Positions 14,169 to 21,431 of a stretch of 21,670 nucleotides of DNA are shown here, piece after piece. The notes below the pieces were generated by a model. That model saw nothing but the letters and a program-made list of their open reading frames with translations. It ran no database searches and had not been told where the DNA came from. A program made the translations under genes and the position numbers. Each line of letters opens with the position of its first letter. Position 1 is the stretch's first letter. This DNA is from Nitratifractor sp. (GTDB taxonomy: Bacteria > Campylobacterota > Campylobacteria > Campylobacterales > Sulfurovaceae), in assembly GCA_015485845.1 (NCBI GenBank), contig WFSU01000112.1, positions 1 to 21,670 on the forward strand, read 5' to 3'.

Positions 14169-15311
14169 ATGCAAATAAAATCAGCATTAATGATAGGAAC
14201 ACGTCAGGCGTGGCGCAATATTCTGCGTATGCCTGTGCGCTCTTTTTTGATTGTGGTGAGTGTGGCAGTTTCTATCAGTCTATATGCGCTGATGACTGCA
14301 ATTGGCACATCGTTTCATCATCAGATGCTCTTCATCGTAAAGGGAGGACATGTAGATGTAGTGGTGAAATCCAGATTTTCCTCTTCACCACTTTCCTCTT
14401 CGGTTTCATCGCAACAGGCCGAAACAATCAGCCTTAATCCTTTGGTCGAGGATATAACCTCTGTTGTCATGGGAAAAATACGTACAAGCAAAGGTGCTGT
14501 AATCTATATGGTCGGCATACGGGATTTCTGGCAGGTAGCGCACAAATTGAACCTTACGCTGATTCAGGGGCGTCCCTACCACAATGAGTATTTGGAAGCA
14601 GTGCTCTCTTCGCGCCTCCTGCACGTGAACCACCTTGAGGTTGGTGATACCTTTCCTGCTGCCAATGACATCAATCTTACGATTGTCGGTGCTTATTCGG
14701 CTTGGTTGTCCCTGATGAACAATATGATCATCTGCTCGGATACAGCATTGCAGAAGATTCTTGGACGACCGGGGAAAACCAACATGCTCTTTCTCACTCT
14801 GCACGATCCTCTTGAGTCAGATAAAATCATCGAAAGAATTAACAAAAAATATCCAAATCTGCGTGCCCTTCCCAGCCGTGATCTTGCCAGTCAGATTGGT
14901 ACCCTGACAAGTCTCACGAAAATGTTGGACGTTATTGCCCTGATAGCGCTGGGAGTAGCCATCATTATTTTGATGAGTACTTTTGTGATGGCTACCTATA
15001 TGCGCATGCGTCAGATCGGCATCCTCAGTGCGATCGGGTGGCCGCAGCCGATGATTGTTGTGTTGTTCGTGATCGAATCGGCTTTTCTATCCATAGCCGG
15101 GGGGCTGGTTGGATTGACCCTTTCTGCAGGAATATTGATTGCGTTACGTACTTTTTTTCCCAATATCGCTTTCTATCTTCCGGAAACATTGAGTCAACAT
15201 GTGATGTTGATGAGTCTATTGATGAGTATTGTTGTCGGGGCTGTTGCGGCGATCCTTCCGGCATATCAAGCCGTCCGAAAACCCATTGTTGAGGCGCTGC
15301 GCGATGAATAA
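14169..15311 (+). CDS. MacB/LolC-type ABC transporter permease
   Basis: This 380-residue permease has the FtsX/MacB layout. An N-terminal helix (about 20-45) is followed by a periplasmic domain of about 200 residues, then three helices at the C-terminus. The C-terminal block contains MRQIGILSAIGWPQPMIVVL and ends PAYQAVRKPIVEALRDE, the classical PF02687 finish. Such permeases do not move substrate through a channel; they work on lipoproteins or envelope substrates from outside (LolCDE, MacAB). The ATG at 14169 is preferred; a TTG at 14139 and an ATG at 14190 are possible alternatives and none has a strong ribosome binding site. It overlaps the ATPase gene by eight bases. Confidence 0.8.
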   Translation: MQIKSALMIGTRQAWRNILRMPVRSFLIVVSVAVSISLYALMTAIGTSFHHQMLFIVKGGHVDVVVKSRFSSSPLSSSVSSQQAETISLNPLVEDITSVVMGKIRTSKGAVIYMVGIRDFWQVAHKLNLTLIQGRPYHNEYLEAVLSSRLLHVNHLEVGDTFPAANDINLTIVGAYSAWLSLMNNMIICSDTALQKILGRPGKTNMLFLTLHDPLESDKIIERINKKYPNLRALPSRDLASQIGTLTSLTKMLDVIALIALGVAIIILMSTFVMATYMRMRQIGILSAIGWPQPMIVVLFVIESAFLSIAGGLVGLTLSAGILIALRTFFPNIAFYLPETLSQHVMLMSLLMSIVVGAVAAILPAYQAVRKPIVEALRDE

Positions 15312-15996
15312 GTCCTCCCAGATACTTCTCGAGGCGACCCACCTGAAAAAAACATACGATGGAGGATTGGTACAGGCAGTGCATGATGTTTCCATTACTT
15401 TGGAGAAGGGGAAGCTTTATGTACTTTCCGGACGTTCTGGATGTGGGAAAAGTACCCTGTTGCATCTTTTGGGTACATTAGACACACCGGACAGTGGTAC
15501 TATCCATTTCGAAGGAAAAGCATTCGAATCCATGGATTCTCTGACACGGTTTCGACGGGAAAATCTTGGTTTTATTTTTCAGTTTCATCACCTTTTACCT
15601 CTCTTGAGCCTTCGGGAAAATGTAGAGACGGCTCTGGTGTTTTGCCACAAATTCTCGGATACTGAGCATCGAGAGCGGGTCGATTCGATTCTGATGGATG
15701 TGGGGTTGGAAGATCGCATGCATCAGTATGCGAATCTTGTTTCCGGAGGAGAGAGACAACGGGCAGCTATCGCCAGAGCTTTAGTGACCCACCCGAAATT
15801 GATCCTTGCCGATGAACCGACCGGTAACGTCGATTCCATCACGGCCAAAGCCATCATGGAGATTCTGCGAAACCGCATTCAGGATGAGGAAAGCACAGTA
15901 CTCGTGGCCACACACGATCCACTGGTACGAGCGTATGCTGACACTATTTTCTACATGGAGGATGGTCACATTCAAAGGGTGGAAAATGCCCACTGA
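15304..15996 (+). CDS. LolD/MacB-type ABC transporter ATPase
   Basis: This is a 230-residue complete nucleotide-binding domain: Walker A SGRSGCGKST, Q-loop FIFQFHHLLP, signature LVSGGERQRAAIARAL, Walker B LILADEPTGNVD and H-loop VATHD. The 'GFIFQFHHLLP' stretch and DEPTGNVD are typical of the LolD/MacB/FtsE branch and fit the permease next door, with which it would form a dimeric exporter or lipoprotein extractor. The ATG at 15304 sits eight bases inside the permease gene, so translation is coupled. The 3' end overlaps the start of the PhoD-like gene by 11 bases, which joins the phosphodiesterase to the same operon. A longer in-frame start at 15229 would lie inside the permease gene and lacks family support. 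Confidence 0.9.
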   Translation: MNKSSQILLEATHLKKTYDGGLVQAVHDVSITLEKGKLYVLSGRSGCGKSTLLHLLGTLDTPDSGTIHFEGKAFESMDSLTRFRRENLGFIFQFHHLLPLLSLRENVETALVFCHKFSDTEHRERVDSILMDVGLEDRMHQYANLVSGGERQRAAIARALVTHPKLILADEPTGNVDSITAKAIMEILRNRIQDEESTVLVATHDPLVRAYADTIFYMEDGHIQRVENAH

Positions 15997-17587
15997 TGTG
16001 CTCGGGCGCCGTGAAGCGCTCAAAATCCTCTCTACGACAGTGCTGGGTTACTATCTCGGGACAGGATGTACACGCCAGTATCCGCTGGAGAGTTCCACCT
16101 GTTTCCCTCAGTCGGTTGCTTCGGGTGATCCACGTGCGGAGAGGGTGATCCTCTGGACCCGGGTGGTGGATCGGGAGCTTCTACAGGAGGATTATCCTGT
16201 GTTGCTGGAGGTGGCGAAGGATGAAGCATGCCACGAGATAGTATGGTCTCAAACCTATCTTGCTGAGGCAGCGCTGGATCATTGCCTGCGCATCAAAGTC
16301 GGTGGACTGGAACCGGCTACGTATTATTATTACCGATTTACCTATGCCGGGATTCGGTCACGTACCGGACGGACTCGGACACTGCCTGCCGAAGAGGACA
16401 TGCGGTCTTTATCTCTGGCTATGGTGTATGGTCAGGATTATGTCGGCAGGTACTACAATCCCTATGCTTATCTGCTCCGGCATCACGATCCGGATCTGAT
16501 CCTCCATTTAGGTGATTATGTGTATGAGAGTACCGGAGACCCTACCTTTCAGGTACGGAACCCGAGTCGGAATGTTATCTTCCGTGATAGTGAGCATGCA
16601 CAGAAGATCGAGTGGGATACGGTGACATTTTATCTGGCAGAATCGCTGGAAAACTATCGACAGCTTTACCGGACATATCGTAGCGATCCCATGTTGCAAA
16701 AACTGCATGAACGTCACCCCATGATCGCGATCTGGGATGATCATGAGTACAAAGATGATTATGCGGGGGGGGATGCAGAGGAGAAGCATAATGCACGTCG
16801 GGCTCATGCACGACGTGCCTATCTGGAGTACATGCCTCTGGAAATCGGTTTGGAAGAGGCCTCGTCTTTTACGTCAAGCAATGCTTTGCTTGACGATGAA
16901 GCACCGCCCCTCAAGCTGTATCGTGATTTTTCTCTGGGAGGATTGGCCAGACTTCTGGTCAGTGACTATCGAACCTATCGCCCCGATGCATTGATACCCA
17001 TGGATGCTTTTCCGGGAACTGTTTTCGCAGATGAAGAGGAGATTCGCTCGCTCTATGAAGGGCATTACCCCGGGGAAGGTGAGACACATTGCCGTCAGTT
17101 ATCGACGTTTTGCAGTCCTTATATCGATTTGCAGGCTTCAACATATGCCAATTATCGATCGATATTCAAAAAACTGATTTATGAAATGTATGTATCGGAG
17201 GGAGCCGGCTTTATCGGAGCAGGGGTTCTTGCTGCTCGTGCGGCAGGAGGCAAGATGAATGTACTTACTGCTAACAAGCTGGTTGTTTACTATAATGAAC
17301 ATTTGAAAAACGATAAGTCTCCATTGCCACTGTTGTATGAGGAAGAAGGTGATGAGAAATATCTCGGCTATGCTCGCGGTCTTTCCTATCTGGATCTTGG
17401 CAAATATGCGTTGATGACACGTGATGGGGTTGGGGTAACAACCCTGGTTTCGAAAATGGCGTTTGATGTGTATGCGATGAAATATCCGGATCAGAATGTG
17501 TACGGGGAGGAGCAATCTCGCTGGATCCAATCCTGTACGGCGAGACAACTCAGCCCTGGCTTCTCTTTGCCAGTTCCGTTTCCATGA
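15986..17587 (+). CDS. PhoD-like phosphodiesterase/alkaline phosphatase, N-terminal part of a frameshifted gene
   Basis: PhoD-family enzymes are exported metallophosphatases that cleave phosphodiesters such as teichoic acids or phospholipids. The start carries a Tat-like signal (LGRREALKILSTTVLGYYLG) with a possible lipobox at Cys28. The N-terminal domain (CFPQSVASGDP, ILWTRV, LEPATYYYYRF) and metallophosphatase motifs LHLGDYVYES and IAIWDDHEYKDDYAGG are present. The family's SCQD segment, whose Cys is an iron ligand in B. subtilis PhoD, reads VYGQDY here (Gly149 in place of Cys). The frame is lost near 17530: the last 19 residues are unrelated, and homologous sequence continues in another frame. 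A run of eight G (16765-16772) lies in the coding region. The start overlaps the ABC ATPase by 11 bases. Confidence 0.75.
   Translation: MPTDVLGRREALKILSTTVLGYYLGTGCTRQYPLESSTCFPQSVASGDPRAERVILWTRVVDRELLQEDYPVLLEVAKDEACHEIVWSQTYLAEAALDHCLRIKVGGLEPATYYYYRFTYAGIRSRTGRTRTLPAEEDMRSLSLAMVYGQDYVGRYYNPYAYLLRHHDPDLILHLGDYVYESTGDPTFQVRNPSRNVIFRDSEHAQKIEWDTVTFYLAESLENYRQLYRTYRSDPMLQKLHERHPMIAIWDDHEYKDDYAGGDAEEKHNARRAHARRAYLEYMPLEIGLEEASSFTSSNALLDDEAPPLKLYRDFSLGGLARLLVSDYRTYRPDALIPMDAFPGTVFADEEEIRSLYEGHYPGEGETHCRQLSTFCSPYIDLQASTYANYRSIFKKLIYEMYVSEGAGFIGAGVLAARAAGGKMNVLTANKLVVYYNEHLKNDKSPLPLLYEEEGDEKYLGYARGLSYLDLGKYALMTRDGVGVTTLVSKMAFDVYAMKYPDQNVYGEEQSRWIQSCTARQLSPGFSLPVPFP
17528..17536 (+). other. Frameshift site in the PhoD-like gene
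   Basis: Up to ...EEQSRWIQ the PhoD frame is good. From 17533 the family sequence LYGETTQPWLLFASSVSMTP continues in the -1 frame. One missing base around 17531-17532 would explain it. No slippery heptamer of the X-XXY-YYZ type is present, so mutation or sequencing error is more likely than programmed frameshifting. Confidence 0.7.
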
Positions 17588-18144
17588 CGCCGATGACAGT
17601 GGATTTGAGTGATATGGACGTATTGCCCGACGCATTCCGGCAACCCATTTATATCAATCTTGATCAGTTCGACGGTTTTCCTTCAGCCAGAGCTGCGCTG
17701 ATGGAAACATTTCGAGGACACAATGCCTTGGTATTGTCCGGTGATATCCATGCAGCATTCATCACCGATCACGGTGCGGCCAGGGAGATTACAGGGCCAG
17801 CTGTTTCTTCTGATACGGCTCGAGAAATGCTTCATGCACTTGTAGCCACCAATCCGGCTCTGGAAAATAAAGAAGCTATCCTCAAAGCACTGGATGATAT
17901 GGATATCGATGCTAAAATCATAGCGTGTAATCGCAACTGTGTGGGGATGGATACTTCGGCAGTCATTCATCATGCAGATGTTGAACATCATGGATATACG
18001 ATGATCGAGCTTGAAGCCGAGCATACAATGGTCACGTTGCACACGTTCCCTTTCCGATATGCAACACAGAATCTTTATGAGAAAATAAGTGAATTGGATA
18101 GACTTGTAATAAGCAAAAAATTTGTTTTTGAACGGGAAGGATAA
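17584..18144 (+). CDS. PhoD-like phosphodiesterase, C-terminal part of the frameshifted gene
   Basis: This frame holds the end of the metallophosphatase domain: IYINLDQFDGFPSAR, then NALVLSGDIHAAFITDHG with the late metal ligands (GDIH), and VMTL-like strands at the C-terminus. The conserved sequence begins upstream of this ATG, at about 17533, so this is not a complete gene. The ATG overlaps the TGA of the N-terminal part by four bases (ATGA), so re-initiation could still make a separate 186-residue piece. Neither piece alone has the full metal site. It ends 27 bases before the tRNA-Leu gene, which is on the opposite strand. Confidence 0.75.
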   Translation: MTPMTVDLSDMDVLPDAFRQPIYINLDQFDGFPSARAALMETFRGHNALVLSGDIHAAFITDHGAAREITGPAVSSDTAREMLHALVATNPALENKEAILKALDDMDIDAKIIACNRNCVGMDTSAVIHHADVEHHGYTMIELEAEHTMVTLHTFPFRYATQNLYEKISELDRLVISKKFVFEREG

Positions 18145-18171
18145 TTACTTTCAGGGAGAATAAAGAAGAGG

Positions 18172-18258
18172 TGGTGCGGCTGAGAGGACTTGAACCTCCA
18201 CGGGGTTGCCCCCACTAGAACCTGAATCTAGCGCGTCTACCAATTCCGCCACAGCCGC
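18172..18258 (-). tRNA. tRNA-Leu (anticodon CAG)
   Basis: This is an 87-base class II tRNA with encoded CCA. The acceptor stem is GCGGCTG/CAGCCGC and the D-arm is TGGCGGAATTGGTAGACGCG. The anticodon stem is CTAGA/TCTAG with loop TTCAGGT, giving anticodon CAG. The long variable arm is TGGGGGCAACCCCG, and the T-arm is GAGGTTCAAGTCCTC. The family with a long variable arm and this anticodon is leucine, reading CUG. Its own promoter lies just upstream. It forms the right boundary of the compositionally different block 9774-18144, on the side of its 3' end. Confidence 0.95.
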
Positions 18259-18273
18259 GTGAATTGGACGAAA

Positions 18274-18343
18274 ATTATAGCGCAATATTTTGAAAATATC
18301 ATTAAATTCAGGTACAATAACACCATTTTACACAAGGCAGGAG
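18274..18343. promoter_or_regulatory. Divergent promoters of tRNA-Leu and the iscU-like operon
   Basis: TATAAT on the minus strand (18279-18274) is 16 bases before the tRNA 5' end, giving a leader of about nine bases. On the plus strand TACAAT (18313-18318) and AGGAG (18339-18343) precede the ATG of the scaffold gene at 18346. No good -35 boxes are visible for either. Confidence 0.6.
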
Positions 18344-18345
18344 AC

Positions 18346-18795
18346 ATGACAGCACTCGATCAGGAGATCATTGACCACATGGCCAACCCGAAAAATTACG
18401 GGAGCATGGAGCAGGCCGATGCGATGGGTATCGGTGAAAACCCCGAAAACGGCGAAAAAGTGATCATCTATCTTCGCGTCAATGACGAGGGAGATTCGCC
18501 GCAGATTGAGGATATCCGTTTTCAGGCGATCGGCTGTATGACCACCGTCGTGGCCGGGTCGATCATCACCGGCGAGGCCAAAGGGATCGATTTTGAGACC
18601 GGCAAGGAGCTCATCTCGGTGACGCTCGGGATGCTCGACGATGTCCCTGCCGAGGAAGCAGCGTGCTCGGAGATGGTCGCTGTCTCACTGCAAGCGGCTA
18701 TGGATACCTACAACGCCAAAAAAGCCGACCCCGATCACGGCACCATCACTTACAAGATCGAAAACAGTTGCGAAGTTAAGGAGGATACCCAATGA
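18346..18795 (+). CDS. IscU/NifU-N-like Fe-S scaffold protein lacking the first ligand cysteine
   Basis: This 149-residue protein is of the IscU/NifU N-terminal family, which assembles Fe-S clusters. Family features are DHMANPKNYGSM, RFQAIGCMTTVVAGSIITG (Cys64) and PAEEAACSEMVAVSLQAAM (Cys107). The first cluster cysteine of IscU (P-x-C-G-D) is replaced: the segment reads NPENGEKV, with Asn35 at the Cys place and Glu37 at the Asp place. An extra Cys142 lies near the C-terminus. Cluster assembly may therefore use another ligand or the protein may act as a carrier. I chose the ATG at 18346 because of the AGGAG two bases upstream of a short spacer and the family start; a longer frame from 18259 would run out of the tRNA promoter. 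It overlaps the next gene by four bases. Confidence 0.8.
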   Translation: MTALDQEIIDHMANPKNYGSMEQADAMGIGENPENGEKVIIYLRVNDEGDSPQIEDIRFQAIGCMTTVVAGSIITGEAKGIDFETGKELISVTLGMLDDVPAEEAACSEMVAVSLQAAMDTYNAKKADPDHGTITYKIENSCEVKEDTQ

Positions 18796-19622
18796 AAACC
18801 CTGTTGATCAAAACCCATGAAGTGTGGCTCGAGACGATTATGGCTGCGTTTATGAGCCAGACCAAAAACCGCCAGACGCTGTACGAATTTTCCGACATCC
18901 TGTGGCGGCACTTCACCTGGATCGAGCATGAACTGATCCGTCACGGAGAGAGCTACGACTATGACCGGGACACTATCCCTGTCAAAGTCACCCATTTGCG
19001 TGAGATCCTGAGTGATATTACCCGCCGTCTCAGCGAAATCGATCTCCAGCTCATCAGTTGTCCGGATCGTGATCTGGCACACCGCATCTCTACCGACCTG
19101 CGCTACATCGAGGGCGCAATCAACCACATGTCCGATGAGATCGTTACCGCCTTCGATGTTTCCCGGACGATCGACGGGATCGCTCTTACGCAGGAGGCGA
19201 CCGATGCGCTGACACTTTTCCTCTTCGAGGAGAGTTACAAAGAGTATGAACTCATCATGATCTACAATTACCTCAAAGCCCACAGTGACGATCCCTTCCT
19301 CAATCGCATTTTCCAGATCCTCATTGATGAGAGTTTCTTCCACTTGCGCAGTTTTGGGAGCATGATGGCCGATATGGGGATCCTCGGTGTCCCCCGTGTA
19401 ATCCACAAAAGCCTCTACCAGGTCGAGAGTGTCGAACAATTCCTCCGTGACGGGATCGAAGAGGAGATCGCTGCCAAACAGCAATGTCTCGACCTCTCCA
19501 ATGCCGTCGCACGCGAGTCCAAAGAGCTCGCGGCCTTTTTTGAGTTTATCAACTTTCAGGAAGACTATCATGTCTCTCTGATGCGGGAAGCGCTGGATCA
19601 TTACGCCCAGATGAAAGCCTGA
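18792..19622 (+). CDS. Helical ferritin-like protein, possible diiron or iron-binding protein
   Basis: This 276-residue protein is almost entirely helical and soluble. Candidate metal residues recur in helix-like segments: WRHFTWIEHEL (H40, E45, H46), FEESYKEYEL (E147, E151), IDESFFHLRSF (E180, H184) and NFQEDYHVSLM (E257, H260). Four acid/His helices are the plan of ferritin-like diiron proteins, but spacings are not canonical (only E257/H260 fits E-x-x-H). I cannot name a subfamily, and the function is inferred. The ATG overlaps the stop of the IscU-like gene by four bases (ATGA), the strongest hint of a shared role in iron supply or Fe-S chemistry. It ends one base before psd. Confidence 0.6.
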   Translation: MKTLLIKTHEVWLETIMAAFMSQTKNRQTLYEFSDILWRHFTWIEHELIRHGESYDYDRDTIPVKVTHLREILSDITRRLSEIDLQLISCPDRDLAHRISTDLRYIEGAINHMSDEIVTAFDVSRTIDGIALTQEATDALTLFLFEESYKEYELIMIYNYLKAHSDDPFLNRIFQILIDESFFHLRSFGSMMADMGILGVPRVIHKSLYQVESVEQFLRDGIEEEIAAKQQCLDLSNAVARESKELAAFFEFINFQEDYHVSLMREALDHYAQMKA

Positions 19623-19623
19623 C

Positions 19624-20460
19624 ATGGCACGCCATTACAGCAGTGCTCTCTCCCGTCTATTCGGTCGTTTTGCTGCCCGGCAATTTGGCGGGGGTGTGCA
19701 ACGGTGGATCAACCGCAGCTACGTCAAGATGATGAAGATTGATATGGCAGCATTTGAATCGCCGGAGAGTTACCCCTCCCTCACGGCACTCTTCACCCGG
19801 GCGCTGGTGCTCAACCGCACCTTCGATCCCGACCCGCGCACCGTCATCTCCCCCTGCGACAGCCGCGTGAGCGAAGCGGGCTACATCCACCACGGCCAGG
19901 CACACCAGATCAAAGGGATGCCCTACGACACCGCTGCACTTCTCGGAGCGGAGCATGCTGCCGACATTCCTCTCCTTGAAGGGGGAGCGTACGTCAACCT
20001 CTACCTCTCCCCGAGTGATTACCACCGCTATCACATCCCGTTTGATCTCACGGTGCACTCTCTGACCCACATCCCGGGCAAACTCTACCCGGTCAACATG
20101 CCTCTTCTGCGCACTAAGCTCAATCTCTTCCTCGAAAACGAGCGGGTGATACTGGCGTGCTCAGACACCGCCGGGCATAAGCATTATCTCGTCCTCGTTG
20201 GCGCCCTCAATGTCGGCAAGATGGTCGTCACCTTCGAACCCCGCCTCCAGACCAACGCCAACGAGCGTTTCCGCACCCATTACCGCTATGACGAACCCAA
20301 AGCGCTCAGAAAGGGGGAACTCTTCGGCTGGTTTGAGATGGGATCGACCATCGTGATGCTGAGTCAAAAGGGGAGCATCCACTATGATGTCAATATCGGA
20401 CAGAAGCTTGATTTTGCTCAGTCGATTGGGCGGTTGACGTTTGCGGAGTCTTCGGGCTGA
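19624..20460 (+). CDS. psd: Phosphatidylserine decarboxylase proenzyme
   Basis: Psd converts phosphatidylserine to phosphatidylethanolamine at the inner membrane and is matured by self-cleavage to a pyruvoyl enzyme. Motifs present are SPCDSRVSE (Asp79), YLSPSDYHRYHIPFD (His134), the late His/Asp region, and the cleavage motif FEMGSTIVML with Gly240-Ser241. Most bacterial enzymes have LGST there; here it is MGST. The length of 278 residues is normal for the short bacterial form. It begins one base after the ferritin-like gene without its own strong ribosome binding site, and overlaps the HAD gene by one base (TGATG), so it is translated in a coupled chain. Confidence 0.95.
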   Translation: MARHYSSALSRLFGRFAARQFGGGVQRWINRSYVKMMKIDMAAFESPESYPSLTALFTRALVLNRTFDPDPRTVISPCDSRVSEAGYIHHGQAHQIKGMPYDTAALLGAEHAADIPLLEGGAYVNLYLSPSDYHRYHIPFDLTVHSLTHIPGKLYPVNMPLLRTKLNLFLENERVILACSDTAGHKHYLVLVGALNVGKMVVTFEPRLQTNANERFRTHYRYDEPKALRKGELFGWFEMGSTIVMLSQKGSIHYDVNIGQKLDFAQSIGRLTFAESSG

Positions 20461-21089
20461 TGGCATATGATCTCGTCATCTTTGACATGGACGGAACGCT
20501 GATTGACAGCTCCCGACTGCTGGCCAACGCCATCAACCACGTACGTGCTCAGCTCGAACTCCCGCCTATGCCCCAGGATGCGATCGTTGGTCAGGTCAAT
20601 AACCACCAGATCAACCCTGCCCAATATTTCTATGAGGTCGATCATTTCGAACCGATCCATGAGAAATGGTTTTCCGAGTACTATTCTGCCAACCATGCCA
20701 CTGAGCTTCAGCTCTATGAAGGGATCCGATCACTCCTCTCACAGCTTCACGATCGCGGGACAGCCATCGCTCTGGCAACCAATGCCTACCGAATCTCTGC
20801 CCTGGAATCCCTCGAACATCTTGGGATTGCTCCCCTGTTCGATGCCGTTGCCTGCCACGATGACGTGATTCACCCCAAACCGGCACCCGATATGCTCTTC
20901 CGCATCCTCGAAGAGCTCCACACCCCAAAGGAATCCGCCGTATTCGTCGGCGACGGTCCCCGCGATGAAGAATCAGCCGAGGCAGCCGGGATTGACTACA
21001 TCATGGTTGATTGGGGGTATACGGAACATGAGAGGAACAAAAAAGTCGTGCGAAGTGTAGAGGAGTTACAGAAGATACTGGACAGGTAG
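20460..21089 (+). CDS. HAD-superfamily hydrolase, phosphoglycolate phosphatase-like
   Basis: This 209-residue HAD phosphatase has motif I VIFDMDGTLIDSS (nucleophile Asp9), a helical cap of about 70 residues (subfamily IA), motif II ALATNAYR, motif III lysine in HPKPAPDML and motif IV VFVGDGPRDEESAEAAG. It resembles Gph/PgmB-type enzymes, but the substrate cannot be deduced. Coupling to psd (TGATG) suggests co-expression, and a phospholipid-derived substrate is possible but unproven. The TAG stop is the TAG of a GTAGG REP element immediately downstream. Confidence 0.88.
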   Translation: MAYDLVIFDMDGTLIDSSRLLANAINHVRAQLELPPMPQDAIVGQVNNHQINPAQYFYEVDHFEPIHEKWFSEYYSANHATELQLYEGIRSLLSQLHDRGTAIALATNAYRISALESLEHLGIAPLFDAVACHDDVIHPKPAPDMLFRILEELHTPKESAVFVGDGPRDEESAEAAGIDYIMVDWGYTEHERNKKVVRSVEELQKILDR

Positions 21090-21107
21090 GGGTGGCTTCA
21101 GCCGACC
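21086..21107 (+). repeat. REP element after the HAD gene
   Basis: GTAGG is followed by GGTGGCT-TC-AGCCGACC, nearly the same as the element after pepQ (6411-6432). The stem has one mismatch and one G-U pair. Its TAG is the stop codon of the HAD gene. Confidence 0.75.
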
Positions 21108-21175
21108 AAAATGTTATGGTATTGTTGTGTTGTCAAAAATGAATTGTAGAAGAGTTATGAAGAGTGTATCATTCA

Positions 21176-21213
21176 GTGCGCAAAGTGCGCACCGAGAATT
21201 ACGTGGTAATTCT
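21176..21213. repeat. Two hairpins downstream of the cold-shock gene
   Basis: GTGCGC-AAAGT-GCGCAC (21176-21192) shares its stem with the 18-bp palindrome at 6529-6546. AGAATTAC-GTG-GTAATTCT (21195-21213) is an eight-pair stem touching the csp stop codon. Neither is followed by a T-run on the minus strand, so they are structural repeats or RNA end-protecting hairpins rather than classical terminators. Confidence 0.55.
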
Positions 21214-21431
21214 TAGAGGGGTGTTACGTTCTCAGCCTGAGGACCTTTTTGTCCTTGACCGACTTCGAAAGTGACCTTCTGGCCATCCTGAAGAGAAACG
21301 CGACCGGGTGTTGCTTGGTTTACTTGACGGAAGTGTACGAATACATCACTGTCTCCATTGTCTGGTTGGATAAATCCGTAGCCTTTTTCGTCGTTGAACC
21401 ATTTAACGGTTCCATTTTGCAATTCTGCCAT
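21213..21431 (-). CDS. CspA-family cold-shock protein
   Basis: This is a 72-residue single cold-shock domain that binds single-stranded RNA and DNA and melts mRNA structure. NGTVKWFNDEKGYGFIQPD carries RNP1 (KGYGFI) and VFVHF is RNP2; the C-terminal VTFEVGQGQKGPQAENVTPL is typical. AAAGG lies ten bases before the ATG. The gene is transcribed from a TATAAT about 135 bases upstream, so it has a long leader, as many csp genes do. It stands alone, convergent with the HAD gene. Confidence 0.95.
   Translation of the reverse strand: MAELQNGTVKWFNDEKGYGFIQPDNGDSDVFVHFRQVNQATPGRVSLQDGQKVTFEVGQGQKGPQAENVTPL

Noticed and set aside
17525..17590. Programmed -1 frameshift in the PhoD-like gene
   Set aside because: No slippery heptamer and no evident downstream stem at the junction; a lost base is simpler.
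18172..18258. tRNA-Leu as integration site with a left attachment repeat
   Set aside because: I looked for the tRNA 3' sequence around 9770-9900 and did not find it; no integrase gene is in the block.
18259..18345. Upstream extension of the IscU-like gene
   Set aside because: It covers the tRNA-Leu promoter, lacks family homology, and a ribosome binding site fits the ATG at 18346.
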